In this document: positions 31,824-40,369 of the stretch, one piece after another
Numbering within the stretch: the first letter of the stretch is position 1
Layout of the letters: each line of letters begins with the position of its first letter
Assembly (NCBI RefSeq): GCF_003206135.1
Contig: NZ_PZJT01000003.1
Span: 1 to 40,369, forward strand
Reading direction: 5' to 3'
Length of the DNA stretch: 40,369 nt
From: Salinicola salarius
Lineage (GTDB): Bacteria; Pseudomonadota; Gammaproteobacteria; Pseudomonadales; Halomonadaceae
Position numbers and translations under genes: made by a program
Notes under the pieces: model-generated
Seen by the model: only the letters and a program-made list of their open reading frames with translations
Databases searched by the model: none
Told to the model about the DNA's origin: nothing

Positions 31824-33968
31824 ATGCATTATGTTCTGCGTTATCCGGTCAGCGCACTGGCCTGCGCTTGCCTGTCGTTTCCGGTTTGGGCCCAGCAGAC
31901 GGTAACGACCTCGACACCCACGACGAGCAGCGATTCCGCGTCGCTCGACACGGTCACGGTGACCGGCCAGTCCGCCGCCACCAAGACCGAGACGCCCGTC
32001 CTCGAAACGCCGCAGACCGTTTCCAACGTCGACCGTGAGGAGATGGACGAGCGCGGCGTGCGCACCTTGCGTGAAGCGGCCCAGTACACGCCCGGGGTCT
32101 ACACCAACCAGGTCGGCGCCTCCAATCGCTACGACTACCTAGTCATGCGCGGCTTTTCCGATGGCAGCCTGAGCAACACTTATCTCGACGGGCTCAAGGT
32201 GATGGGCGATGCCAACGGCTATAGCTCGATGGTGATCGATCCCTGGTTTCTGGATAACGTCGAGATCGTCAAAGGGCCGGCCTCGGTACTCTACGGGCGC
32301 TCGTCTCCCGGTGGTCTCGTGGCCTTGACCAGCAAGAAGCCGCTGTTCGAGAACCGCAACGAGCTCCGTTTCAGCACCGGCACCAATAGCCAGCGCAGCG
32401 CCGCGTTCGATTTCTCCGGCCCGCTGGACGACGAGCGGCGCGTCGCCTATCGCCTGGTCGGCATCGGCAGCAAGGCGGACACCCAGTTCGATCACGTAGA
32501 AGAAGAGCGCTACGCCATCGCGCCCTCGATCACCTGGGACGCCACCGACGATACCTCCATCACGCTGATGGCCTATCTACAGAAGGATCCGGAAGGCGGC
32601 TATCACTCCGGTGTGCCCTACGAGGGCGCCGTCAGCCGCCACAACGGCCGACATATCAGCAACAATTTCTTCGACGGCGAAGACGACTACGACAAGTTCG
32701 AGCGCACCCAGCGCATGTTCGGCTACAACCTCGAGCATCGCTTCAGCGACAACGTCACCGGTCGTCAGAAGCTGCGCTATCTGAACTCGGACGTCGAACT
32801 GAACCAGGTTTACGGCTACGGCTGGGTATCGACGGATTCCAACGAATTGAACCGATACTACTCGGGAGGCCGCGAATCCCTTGACGCCTGGACGCTCGAC
32901 AACCAGGTGGAAGCGAAGCTCCAAAGCGGCTTCATCGACCATACCGTGCTGGTCGGCGTGGATTATCAGAAGCGCAAGAACGACATCACCTGGACCTATG
33001 GTTCCTTCCCCAGTCTCGATGCCTTCAACCCCAGCTACGGCGCCGATCCGATCGGAGAGATTGGGGTCACCAACGACGAGCGCCATGAACTCACCCAGAC
33101 CGGCATCTATCTGCAGGACCAGATGGCGATCGATCAGTGGCGCCTCACCTTGGGCGGCCGCTACGACTGGGTCGATATCAAGAACAAGAACCATCTCACC
33201 GATAGCGAAAGCACACTCGACGACACCCAGTTCAGCGGTCGTGTCGGTGCGCTCTACCTGTTCGACAATGGCCTCGCGCCCTACCTGAGCTACAACACCG
33301 CCTTCACGCCGACCAGTTTCGTCGACGCGGAAGGCGATCTGCTGGAACCCATGGAGGGTGAACAGTGGGAAACCGGGCTCAAGTATCAGCCGCCGGGCAG
33401 CCGGGATCTCTATACCCTGTCGCTGTTCCGGATCAATCAGGAGAACGTGGCCACCAAGGAGCAGCCCAACGACCCTTATCGCTCCGTGGGCGAGATCCGC
33501 TCCCAGGGCGTCGAGCTTCAGGCCCGCACCTGGCTGACCGACAACTTCCGCCTGCAGGCGGGCTACAGCTATACCGACATCCGCTACACCAAGAGCGACG
33601 ACCCGGAAGAGGACGGCAACTACGCCATCTATGCGCCGCGCCACCAGGCCAGCCTGTGGGGACACTATTCCTTCAAGAACGGCGCCTTCGACAACGGCGC
33701 GCTCGACGGGCTGGATGTCGGCGTCGGCGTGCGTTACTACGCGGATGTCTATGCCGATCGCGCCAACACCGAAACGGTTCCCGATTACACCCTGGTGGAT
33801 GCCGCAGTGGGCTATGACCTGAGCCAGATCGGGCTGCAGGGCGTCAGCGCCCGGGTCAACGTCGGCAACCTGCTCGACAAGGAGTACGTGGCGTCGTGCA
33901 ACTCGCTCGAGTACTGCTACTTCGGCGCGGAGCGTAACGTGACCGCCACGGTCTCGTACCAGTTCTGA
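31824..33968 (+). CDS. TonB-dependent siderophore receptor
   Basis: A 714-residue outer-membrane receptor. The signal peptide ends near residue 24 (FPVWAQ). A TonB box-like DTVTVTG follows, then the plug domain (about 40-170; ETPQTVSNVDREEMDERG, YLVMRGFSDG, VEIVKGPASVLYGRSSPGGLVALTSKKP) and a 22-strand barrel that ends YFGAERNVTATVSYQF. The final aromatic residue is the standard Omp signal. The plug strings are those of FhuA/FoxA-type ferric hydroxamate receptors. A GGGGAG ribosome binding site supports ATG 31824. It lies next to a hydroxamate siderophore synthesis operon, so it likely imports that ferric siderophore. Confidence 0.93.
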   Translation: MHYVLRYPVSALACACLSFPVWAQQTVTTSTPTTSSDSASLDTVTVTGQSAATKTETPVLETPQTVSNVDREEMDERGVRTLREAAQYTPGVYTNQVGASNRYDYLVMRGFSDGSLSNTYLDGLKVMGDANGYSSMVIDPWFLDNVEIVKGPASVLYGRSSPGGLVALTSKKPLFENRNELRFSTGTNSQRSAAFDFSGPLDDERRVAYRLVGIGSKADTQFDHVEEERYAIAPSITWDATDDTSITLMAYLQKDPEGGYHSGVPYEGAVSRHNGRHISNNFFDGEDDYDKFERTQRMFGYNLEHRFSDNVTGRQKLRYLNSDVELNQVYGYGWVSTDSNELNRYYSGGRESLDAWTLDNQVEAKLQSGFIDHTVLVGVDYQKRKNDITWTYGSFPSLDAFNPSYGADPIGEIGVTNDERHELTQTGIYLQDQMAIDQWRLTLGGRYDWVDIKNKNHLTDSESTLDDTQFSGRVGALYLFDNGLAPYLSYNTAFTPTSFVDAEGDLLEPMEGEQWETGLKYQPPGSRDLYTLSLFRINQENVATKEQPNDPYRSVGEIRSQGVELQARTWLTDNFRLQAGYSYTDIRYTKSDDPEEDGNYAIYAPRHQASLWGHYSFKNGAFDNGALDGLDVGVGVRYYADVYADRANTETVPDYTLVDAAVGYDLSQIGLQGVSARVNVGNLLDKEYVASCNSLEYCYFGAERNVTATVSYQF

Positions 33969-34174
33969 CGGGTCATTTCGCAGCCGCCAACCCGGCCGCG
34001 TGATCCAAGTGGGGCACAGGGACGTGCCCGTCTCATCGCGAATCACCCGAAGCGCATTTCACCGACGCAGTCATTACAGCGCACGCCATCTGTGCGCAGG
34101 GGTGCCTTTGTCCGAAATTCGGCTCGAGAAGCCTCGGAAAGGCGCTACACGACAGGCAATCAGGAGGATCTGTC
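33969..34174. other. spacer between receptor and decarboxylase genes
   Basis: About 205 bp without a convincing terminator, promoter or second Fur box. It contains only the AGGAGG ribosome binding site of the next gene. Read-through from the receptor promoter is possible. Confidence 0.4.
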
Positions 34175-35758
34175 ATGCGACATGACACGGAATTCGTCAC
34201 GCCCATTCCTTTGCATCGGCCCCGGTCGCCAGGCCGGCCAGATTCGGTCGATCTGTTCAACGACCGGTCGCTGGATGCCTATCGCAGCGGCATGCAGCGC
34301 TGCGTGGATCTGGTGCGCCGCACGCTGACCCAAGCACAAGGCCCCTGCAGCGGCATCGAGCCCCACGAACTGCAGCCCGCGTTCGAGGCGATCGATCTCG
34401 ACCGGCCGCTCGGCGATCTCGATGCCAGCCTCGAGGAGGTCCAGCGGCTCTATCTCGATCACGCCGTGCATTTCCATCACCCGCGCTACGTCGCGCATCT
34501 CAACTGCCCCATCACGCTGCCCTCGATCCTGGCCGAGGCGATCGCCACGCCGCTCAACACCGCAGTGGAAACCTGGGACCAGAGCGCCGGCGCGACCCTG
34601 ATCGAGCAGAAGCTGATCGACTGGACCGCGGCACGCATCGGGCTTGGCGACGACGCCGACGGGGTGTTCACCAGCGGCGGCACCCAGTCCAACCTGATGG
34701 CACTGGCCATCGCCCGCGATAGCGCCTGCGAAGCGATGCCCGGACACGCCGGCAATCGCCATCACGGGCTCCCCCCGAACTTCCGCCAGCTACGCATCCT
34801 CACCTCCGAGGTCAGCCACTTCAGCGTGCAGAAGGCGGCCGCGCTGCTGGGTCTCGGCTATGACGCCGTGATCGCCGTGCCGAGTGATGCCAGCAAGCGC
34901 ATGGATATCGCCGCGCTGCAGACGGCGCTGAAGGAGTGCGACGAGGCGGGGCTGATCCCGTTCGCGATCGTCGCCACCGCAGGCACCACCGACTTCGGCA
35001 GCATCGACCCGATTCCCGCCATTGCCGAGCGCTGCCGCCAGCGCGGCATCTGGCTGCATGTCGATGCGGCCTACGGCGGCGGGCTGCTGCTCTCCTCGCG
35101 CCATCGCCACTGGCTCGCCGGCATCGAGCAGGCGGACTCGGTCGGCATCGATTACCACAAGACCTTCTTCCAGCCGGTGAGCTGCAGCGCCTGCCTGGTG
35201 CGCGATCGCCGCCAGCTGCGCCATGTCACCTACCACGCCGACTATCTCAACCCCCGCGACCAGGCCGAGGGAGGTACCCCGGACCTGGTCAACAAGAGCC
35301 TGCAGACGACCCGGCGCTTCGACGCGCTGAAGCTGTGGATGAGCCTGCGCACGCTGGGCGCCGATCACCTGGGCGACTGTCTCGACGACGTGATCGAACT
35401 GACCCGTCAAACCTGCCGCGTGCTTCGAGCGCGTGATGATTTCGACGTGCTGATGGCTCCGGCGCTGAGCACGCTGGTGTTTCGCTATCGCCCCACGGCG
35501 CTGGAAGAGGGTGCCCGGATCGAGGCGATCAACCGCCGGATTCGCCAGACGCTGTCGCGACGTGGCGAGGCGGTGGTCGCCGCCACCCGGGTCGACGGGC
35601 GCTTCTATCTCAAGTTCACCCTGCTCAATCCCATGACCCGCCTCGAGGATCTGACCGCCCTGATCTCGGAGATCGCCGATATCGGCGCGTCCTTGATGTC
35701 GCCCCAGGTATCGCCCGCTGCCCGCCCGTCAATCGTTCGGAGAAAGACCTCATGCTGA
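34175..35758 (+). CDS. dfoJ: PLP-dependent decarboxylase (lysine decarboxylase, DfoJ/DesA type)
   Basis: A 527-residue group II decarboxylase. The PLP lysine K329 is in DSVGIDYHKTFFQ, D297 in WLHVDAAYGG binds the pyridine nitrogen, and SGGTQSN near 167-173 binds phosphate. In hydroxamate siderophore pathways this enzyme turns lysine into cadaverine, or ornithine into putrescine. Relatives decarboxylate 2,4-diaminobutyrate, so the substrate rests on context. The gene order decarboxylase, N-hydroxylase, fused acyltransferase/synthetase is that of Erwinia dfoJ-dfoA-dfoC and Aliivibrio bibA-bibB-bibC. The end overlaps the next gene by 7 bp. Confidence 0.88.
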   Translation: MRHDTEFVTPIPLHRPRSPGRPDSVDLFNDRSLDAYRSGMQRCVDLVRRTLTQAQGPCSGIEPHELQPAFEAIDLDRPLGDLDASLEEVQRLYLDHAVHFHHPRYVAHLNCPITLPSILAEAIATPLNTAVETWDQSAGATLIEQKLIDWTAARIGLGDDADGVFTSGGTQSNLMALAIARDSACEAMPGHAGNRHHGLPPNFRQLRILTSEVSHFSVQKAAALLGLGYDAVIAVPSDASKRMDIAALQTALKECDEAGLIPFAIVATAGTTDFGSIDPIPAIAERCRQRGIWLHVDAAYGGGLLLSSRHRHWLAGIEQADSVGIDYHKTFFQPVSCSACLVRDRRQLRHVTYHADYLNPRDQAEGGTPDLVNKSLQTTRRFDALKLWMSLRTLGADHLGDCLDDVIELTRQTCRVLRARDDFDVLMAPALSTLVFRYRPTALEEGARIEAINRRIRQTLSRRGEAVVAATRVDGRFYLKFTLLNPMTRLEDLTALISEIADIGASLMSPQVSPAARPSIVRRKTSC

Positions 35759-37113
35759 GCCGCATCCATGACTTCATCGCCATCGGTCTGGGGCCGTTCA
35801 ATCTCGGCCTCGCCTGCCTGACCGACCCCATCGACGATCTCGATGGCCTGTTTCTCGAGCGTCGTTCGAGCTTCGACTGGCACCCCGGACTGCTGCTCGA
35901 GGACGCCACCTTGCAGACACCCTTCATGGCCGATCTGGTCACGCTGGCCGATCCGACCAGTCGCTTCAGTTTTCTCAATTATCTGAAAGCCCGGGGCCGG
36001 CTGTACAACTTCTACATCCGCGAGAACTTCTTCCTGCTGCGCAACGAATACAACCAGTACTGCCAGTGGGTCACCACGCAGCTCGAGTCGCTGCGCTTCG
36101 ATCACGACGTCCAGCGCATCACCTATGACGACGACGAACGTTGCTATCACATTCACTGCCGGGACACCCGTGCGGGCGATCCCGACGACGATGCCGGCCA
36201 TGATTTCGACGACAGTGGCAATCGCATCTATCGCGCCCGGCGGCTGGTACTGGGTACCGGCAGCGAGCCGATGATTCCGGCGTGCTGCCAGCCGGTGGCC
36301 GAGCGCGTGGTGCACTCCTCGCGCTATCTCGAGCACAAGGCGGCGCTACAGGCGAAGTCAGCGATCACTATCGTCGGCAGCGGCCAGAGCGCAGCGGAAA
36401 TCTATCTCGACCTGCTCGACGAGATCGACGCCCACGGCTACACCCTGAGCTGGGTCACCCGCTCGCCGCGCTTCTTCCCGCTGGAGTACGGCAAGCTGAC
36501 GCTCGAGATGACCTCGCCGGACTACATCGACTACTTCCACGCCCTGCCCGAGTCGACCCGTGACGAACTGATGCGCCAGCAGAAAGGGCTCTACAAGGGC
36601 ATCGATCTCGACCTGATCAACACCATCTATGACCGCCTCTACACCAAGAGCCTGCAGGGCAAGGTGGATACCCACCTGCTCACCTGCGCCGAGCTGGAAA
36701 GCTGCCATTTCGATGCCGCCCATCGCCGCTTCGACCTGACCTTCACCCAGACAGAGCAGAACCGGCGTTTCCAGCACCGGACGGCGGGGCTGATTCTCGC
36801 CACCGGCTACGCGGCGCACAGGCCGGACTTTCTGGCTCCGATCGAGCACCGCATCCGACGGGACGACGCGGGCCGCTACGCGGTCAGCCGTTACTACGGC
36901 ATCGGCACCGACGACGACATTTTCGTCCAGAACGCTGAGCTGCATACCCACGGGCTGGTCGCGCCGGATCTCGGCATGGCGTGCTACCGCAACGCCTGCA
37001 TCATCCGCGAACTGGCCGGGCGCGAGGTCTATCCGATCGAGCGCGGATTCACCTTCCAGGACTTCGGCGCGCCCGATGACCGCGTGTTCCAGCCGCAGCG
37101 GGCCACGGCGTGA
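35752..37113 (+). CDS. dfoA: lysine/diamine N-hydroxylase (DfoA/DesB type)
   Basis: A 453-residue FAD- and NADPH-dependent monooxygenase. The FAD motif IGLGPFNLGLA is at residues 11-21, the NADPH motif IVGSGQSAAEIY near 206-217 and ATGYAAHRPDFL near 345-356, as in the IucD/PvdA family. It N-hydroxylates cadaverine (or a similar diamine) to make the hydroxamate precursor. It overlaps the decarboxylase gene by 7 bp and is followed by the synthetase gene 68 bp later. Confidence 0.93.
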   Translation: MLSRIHDFIAIGLGPFNLGLACLTDPIDDLDGLFLERRSSFDWHPGLLLEDATLQTPFMADLVTLADPTSRFSFLNYLKARGRLYNFYIRENFFLLRNEYNQYCQWVTTQLESLRFDHDVQRITYDDDERCYHIHCRDTRAGDPDDDAGHDFDDSGNRIYRARRLVLGTGSEPMIPACCQPVAERVVHSSRYLEHKAALQAKSAITIVGSGQSAAEIYLDLLDEIDAHGYTLSWVTRSPRFFPLEYGKLTLEMTSPDYIDYFHALPESTRDELMRQQKGLYKGIDLDLINTIYDRLYTKSLQGKVDTHLLTCAELESCHFDAAHRRFDLTFTQTEQNRRFQHRTAGLILATGYAAHRPDFLAPIEHRIRRDDAGRYAVSRYYGIGTDDDIFVQNAELHTHGLVAPDLGMACYRNACIIRELAGREVYPIERGFTFQDFGAPDDRVFQPQRATA

Positions 37114-37139
37114 GGGCTACCGAATGCCCCGATTCGCCA

Positions 37140-37166
37140 TTCCCGATTTCCGATTTCCGACTTCCG
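37140..37166 (+). repeat. short heptamer repeat upstream of dfoC
   Basis: Three to four imperfect tandem copies of TTTCCGA, directly before the ribosome binding site AGGAGAG of dfoC. Copy number changes could shift the dfoA-dfoC spacing. Confidence 0.6.
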
Positions 37167-37181
37167 TCAGGAGAGAGACTC

Positions 37182-39695
37182 ATGAACTTACCGCAAACTC
37201 GACTGGCCAACGCCGAGACAGCCACCGCGACACACACCACATCTGCCAGCAGTCTCTATTCGCCCGACCTGAGATTTCAGCGCGACTGGCCGGGCATCGG
37301 CACCCTCGCCCTTCGCCCGCTCGATCTCGACCGGGACATCGACACCGTGTTCGACTGGGTCAACCGCGATAGTGCCCGCTTCTGGGGCATGAACGGCGAT
37401 AGCCGAGATCAGGTCACGGCTTTCTACCGCGACATGGCGCAGAGCGACAGCGCCCAGGCCTTTCTCGGCCTCCACGATGGCCAGCCGGCGTTTCTGGTCG
37501 AATGCTACGACCCGCGCCACGATCCGGTCGGCGAGCACTACCCGGTTCAGCCCGGCGACCGTGGCATGCACTTTCTAGTCGCGCCGAGAAACCCGGCGAC
37601 ATCGCCGATTCACGGCTTCAGTCAGGCCGTGATCGATACCGTCGTGGCGTTCCTGTTCAGCGACCCGGCAACGCAGCGGATCGTCGTCGAGCCGGACGTC
37701 ACCAATGCCAAAATCCATCCGCTCAACCGTCGCGCCGGGTTCGTCTACGAAGGCGAGATCCAACTGGCAGAGAAGACCGCCCGGCTGGGGTTCTGCACCC
37801 GCGAGCGATTCGAGTCGCTGCACGCCTCGCAGCGCCCCAACACCGCAATGGACGAAGCGGTCGACCATCTCCGCCCCGACCGCTGGCAGCGCGCCAATCG
37901 CGACCTGCTGGGCAAGGCGATCAGCGAGTTCGCCCACGAGCGGCTGCTGGCGCCGTTAGCGGAATCTCTTCCCGAGGCCGATGGCTGGGCCGATTACCGG
38001 CTCACCACCGATAGCGACAGCATCGTCTATCGTTTCCGCGCCCGCCGGATGGCGCTGGATCACTGGTGGATCGACAAGGGAACGCTTGCCAAGACCCGCG
38101 ACGGCGATCCGCAAGCGTTGGACGTGGCGCAATTTCTACTGGAATGCCGGACGCGGCTGAACATCGATCCCGACAATCTGCCCACCTACCTGGAAGAGAT
38201 CGCCAGCACCCTGGCCGGCATGGCCTACAAGCTTGGCCGAGACGTGCCGCCGGCCGGCGAACTCGCACTGGCCGATTTCCAGATCGTGGAGACGACGATG
38301 AGCGAAGGCCATCCCTGCTTCGTCGCCAACAGCGGGCGGATCGGCTTCGATATCGAGGACTATCACCGCTATGCGCCGGAAGCCGGCGCCGCGATTCGCC
38401 CCGTCTGGCTGGCGGCAGCGCGTCACTGCACGACCTACAGCGCCATCGACGGGCTCGACTTCGAATCGCTCATCGAAGACGAACTGGACGCCTCGGTACG
38501 GGAGCGTTTCGTGGCCCGACTGCGTGCGCTCGGCCTCGACCCCGACGACTACCTGTTGATGCCGGTTCACCCATGGCAGTGGCGCCACAAGCTGGCGATC
38601 ACCTTCGCCGGCGAAGTGGCCGAGCAGCGCCTGGTGCTGCTCGGCGAGGCGGACGACGATTACCGCGCCCAGCAGTCGATCCGCACCTGGTTCAACGTCT
38701 CGCGGCCCCGGCGGCGTTACGTCAAGTTCGCGCTGTCGATCCTCAACATGGGTTTCATGCGCGGGCTGTCGCCCCACTACATGCGCGGCACACCGGCCAT
38801 CAATGCCTGGGTCGAGAACCTGGTCGCAAGCGACGCCGAACTGCAGGCGCAGGGATTCAGCGTACTGCGTGAAGTCGCCACGCTGGGCTATCACCATGCC
38901 GGTTTCGAGGCCGCTACCGACAAGCAGAGCCCGTATCAGAAGATGCTGGCGTGCCTGTGGCGTGAGAGCCCGTACACCCGCATCTCGCCCAATCGGCGGC
39001 TGATGACCATGGCGGCGCTGCTGCACCGGGACGCCAGTGGCGACGCGCTGCTGCCGGCACTGATCGATGCCTCCGGCATCGGCGCTCGCAGCTGGATCGA
39101 GCGCTACCTGGCCGCCTACATGACGCCGCTGCTGCACTGCTTCTACGCCCACGATCTGGTGTTCATGCCTCATGGCGAAAACCTGATCCTGCACCTCGAG
39201 AATCAGGTGCCGGTCGGCGCGATCCTCAAGGATATCGGCGAGGAGACCGGCATCTTCGACAGCGGCCAGTCGCTGCCGGAAGCCGCCCGGCGCATCGCGG
39301 TGGAGGTGCCCGAAGAGCTGAAGATCCTGTCTATCTTCACCGATCTGTTCGACTGCTTTTTCCGCTTTCTGGCCGAGATTCTGGTGGCTTCGAACCAGCT
39401 CGAGGAGAACGAGTTCTGGCAACTGGTGGCGGCGTGCGTGATCGATTACCAGCAACGACACCCGGAGTTCGCCGCCAAGTTCGAACGCTTCGATCTGTTC
39501 GCGCCGGAATTCATGCTCTCCTGCCTCAACCGGCTGCAGCTGCGTAACAACCGCCAGATGATTGATCTGGCCGACCCATCGAAGAACCTGCAGTTCGCCG
39601 GCACGCTTGCCAACCCCATTGCCGCCTACCGGCCGATGTCTGAACGGCGAAACGGCTCCGGGGACGAGCGCGACGCACCGACCGTGTCGACATGA
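37182..39695 (+). CDS. dfoC: fused acyltransferase-NIS siderophore synthetase (DfoC type)
   Basis: An 837-residue fusion. Residues 30-215 are a GNAT-like acyltransferase of the IucB/RhbD type (GTLALRPLDLDRDIDTVFDWVN, FLVAPRN, RIVVEPDVTNAKIHPLNRRAGF). It would acylate N-hydroxycadaverine with succinyl- or acetyl-CoA. Residues 235-815 are an IucA/IucC-type NRPS-independent synthetase, with GHPCFVANSGRIGFDIEDY, MPVHPWQW, QQSIRTWFNVSRP and the late MPHGENLILH motif. In Streptomyces these two are separate (DesC, DesD); the fusion is known from Erwinia DfoC and Aliivibrio BibC. ATG 37182 has AGGAGAGAG upstream. Product is probably desferrioxamine- or bisucaberin-like. Confidence 0.92.
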   Translation: MNLPQTRLANAETATATHTTSASSLYSPDLRFQRDWPGIGTLALRPLDLDRDIDTVFDWVNRDSARFWGMNGDSRDQVTAFYRDMAQSDSAQAFLGLHDGQPAFLVECYDPRHDPVGEHYPVQPGDRGMHFLVAPRNPATSPIHGFSQAVIDTVVAFLFSDPATQRIVVEPDVTNAKIHPLNRRAGFVYEGEIQLAEKTARLGFCTRERFESLHASQRPNTAMDEAVDHLRPDRWQRANRDLLGKAISEFAHERLLAPLAESLPEADGWADYRLTTDSDSIVYRFRARRMALDHWWIDKGTLAKTRDGDPQALDVAQFLLECRTRLNIDPDNLPTYLEEIASTLAGMAYKLGRDVPPAGELALADFQIVETTMSEGHPCFVANSGRIGFDIEDYHRYAPEAGAAIRPVWLAAARHCTTYSAIDGLDFESLIEDELDASVRERFVARLRALGLDPDDYLLMPVHPWQWRHKLAITFAGEVAEQRLVLLGEADDDYRAQQSIRTWFNVSRPRRRYVKFALSILNMGFMRGLSPHYMRGTPAINAWVENLVASDAELQAQGFSVLREVATLGYHHAGFEAATDKQSPYQKMLACLWRESPYTRISPNRRLMTMAALLHRDASGDALLPALIDASGIGARSWIERYLAAYMTPLLHCFYAHDLVFMPHGENLILHLENQVPVGAILKDIGEETGIFDSGQSLPEAARRIAVEVPEELKILSIFTDLFDCFFRFLAEILVASNQLEENEFWQLVAACVIDYQQRHPEFAAKFERFDLFAPEFMLSCLNRLQLRNNRQMIDLADPSKNLQFAGTLANPIAAYRPMSERRNGSGDERDAPTVST

Positions 39696-39775
39696 GGTAA
39701 CCGACGCCCAACCCGAACCATCGCCGGGCGCACGTCGAGGTGCCCGGCCTACGACTTGTTGCCAATACGACTTAT

Positions 39776-39795
39776 TGCTAATGATTCTCATTTTT
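39776..39795. promoter_or_regulatory. Fur box upstream of the sigma factor gene
   Basis: The minus-strand string AAAAATGAGAATCATTAGC agrees with the 19-bp Fur consensus at 15 positions. It lies about 50 bases before the FecI-type gene, so iron starvation would switch on the sigma factor. Confidence 0.8.
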
Positions 39796-39841
39796 GCCAT
39801 GATCGCGTCACTTCTGTCGTTCTGCCCCCAGGGCCGCCATC

Positions 39842-40351
39842 ATGCGCGAAGCACTGTTCGAATCTCTCTATCGTCAGCACCATCATGAACTCCTGGGCTT
39901 TCTCAGCCGCCAGCTCGATTCCCGGGATCAGGCCGCGGATCTGTGTCACGAGGTCTACCTGCGCCTGTTCAACACCGCGTCGGAAATCGTGCTCGAGAAC
40001 CCGCGCGCCTATCTCTTTCGCATCGCCCGCAATCTGCTGATCGATCAACGCCGACGACAGGCGCCCGAACTGATCGCCATCGACACGCTGGCGCCGGTGC
40101 TGGTCTGCCCACGCGCCTGCCCGGAAGCCGACGCCTGCCGGCAGCAGTGTGTCCGCCAGCTCACGCAGACGTTGGCCGGATTACCGGAACGGCTACGCCA
40201 GGCGCTGATCTGGCACCGCATGGAAGGCATGACCCAGCGCGAAATCGGTGATCGACTCGGCGTTTCCGAACGCATGGCGGGGCGCTACATCGCCCAGGCC
40301 CTGACGCGCTGTCAGGCTGAGCTCGACAGCCTGGATATGGCCGTGACATGA
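39842..40351 (+). CDS. ECF sigma factor, FecI family
   Basis: A 169-residue sigma factor. Sigma region 2 is about residues 8-72 (FESLYRQHHHELLGFLSRQL, DLCHEVYLRL, NPRAYLFRIARNLLIDQRRR) and region 4 about 108-160 (LAGLPERLRQALIWHRMEGMTQREIGDRLGVSERMAGRYIAQAL). The FecI group controls TonB-dependent receptor genes through a FecR anti-sigma and a receptor N-terminal signalling domain. A Fur box lies upstream. The receptor at 31824 has no obvious signalling domain, so the partner receptor and fecR probably lie to the right of the window. Confidence 0.92.
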   Translation: MREALFESLYRQHHHELLGFLSRQLDSRDQAADLCHEVYLRLFNTASEIVLENPRAYLFRIARNLLIDQRRRQAPELIAIDTLAPVLVCPRACPEADACRQQCVRQLTQTLAGLPERLRQALIWHRMEGMTQREIGDRLGVSERMAGRYIAQALTRCQAELDSLDMAVT

Positions 40352-40369
40352 CGTCCGCTAGGGTCTGTT

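Noticed and set aside
32577..34046. 489-codon minus-strand open frame opposite the siderophore receptor
   Set aside because: Antisense to a clear TonB-dependent receptor; composition is typical of GC-rich antisense frames.
38136..39800. 554-codon minus-strand open frame opposite dfoC
   Set aside because: Antisense to a domain-supported gene, no motif.

Overview
The window looks like a chromosomal segment of a GC-rich, probably halophilic gammaproteobacterium, most likely of the Halomonadaceae (Halomonas/Salinicola/Kushneria type). This rests on codon use, the family mix (TRAP transporter, AcuI, NsrR/Hmp, DfoJAC-type siderophore genes) and the tRNA; no rRNA or marker gene fixes the species.

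Layout. (1) 1-2750: low-GC accessory DNA. A KAP-family P-loop NTPase (119-1480) lies between attC-like sequences, as in an integron gene cassette. A reverse-oriented GNAT acetyltransferase and a further partial attC-like core follow. (2) 2506-8742: GC-rich backbone with a small zinc-ribbon protein, an MFS transporter and an AcuI/YhdH-type acryloyl-CoA reductase. Next is a nitrosative-stress locus: nsrR, divergent from hmp plus nitronate monooxygenase, with a sigma70-like promoter overlapped by a palindromic operator. (3) 8743-9742: a nearly gene-free kilobase holding two diverged copies of a ~224-bp element. Each copy carries a hairpin and an FNR/CRP-type box. (4) 9743-15439: a DUF1003 protein, then a minus-strand operon dctP-dctQ-dctM, FMN-dependent 2-hydroxyacid dehydrogenase, GntR/FCD regulator, for uptake and oxidation of an unidentified 2-hydroxy acid or related carboxylate. 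(5) 15440-16411: no intact gene; possible decayed coding sequence.

(6) 16412-29138: an apparently complete 12.7-kb filamentous prophage (Inoviridae) integrated in a tRNA-Ile2(CAU) gene, bounded by a perfect 46-bp direct repeat of the tRNA 3' half. Its order resembles Pseudomonas Pf phages: cargo pair, XRE repressor, divergent excisionase-like regulator, early genes, pV, two tiny coat genes, pVIII, terminator, pIII, pVI, Zot/pI, own secretin, TraX-like acetyltransferase, conserved small protein, Rep, integrase. Unusual points are the TraX-family gene, a two-gene cargo (DUF2726-like plus four-helix membrane protein), an AT-rich pIII-pVI adsorption module, and a 36-bp hairpin present twice.

(7) 29254-40351: YceI-like protein, EntD-type phosphopantetheinyl transferase, LpxO-like hydroxylase, then an iron-acquisition locus. 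It comprises a Fur box, a TonB-dependent siderophore receptor, a PLP decarboxylase, a lysine/diamine N-hydroxylase, a fused acyltransferase-NIS synthetase (DfoJ-DfoA-DfoC arrangement; desferrioxamine/bisucaberin class), a second Fur box and a FecI-type sigma factor whose partner would lie beyond the window.

All assignments come from reading the sequence and recalled family knowledge; no database search was run.
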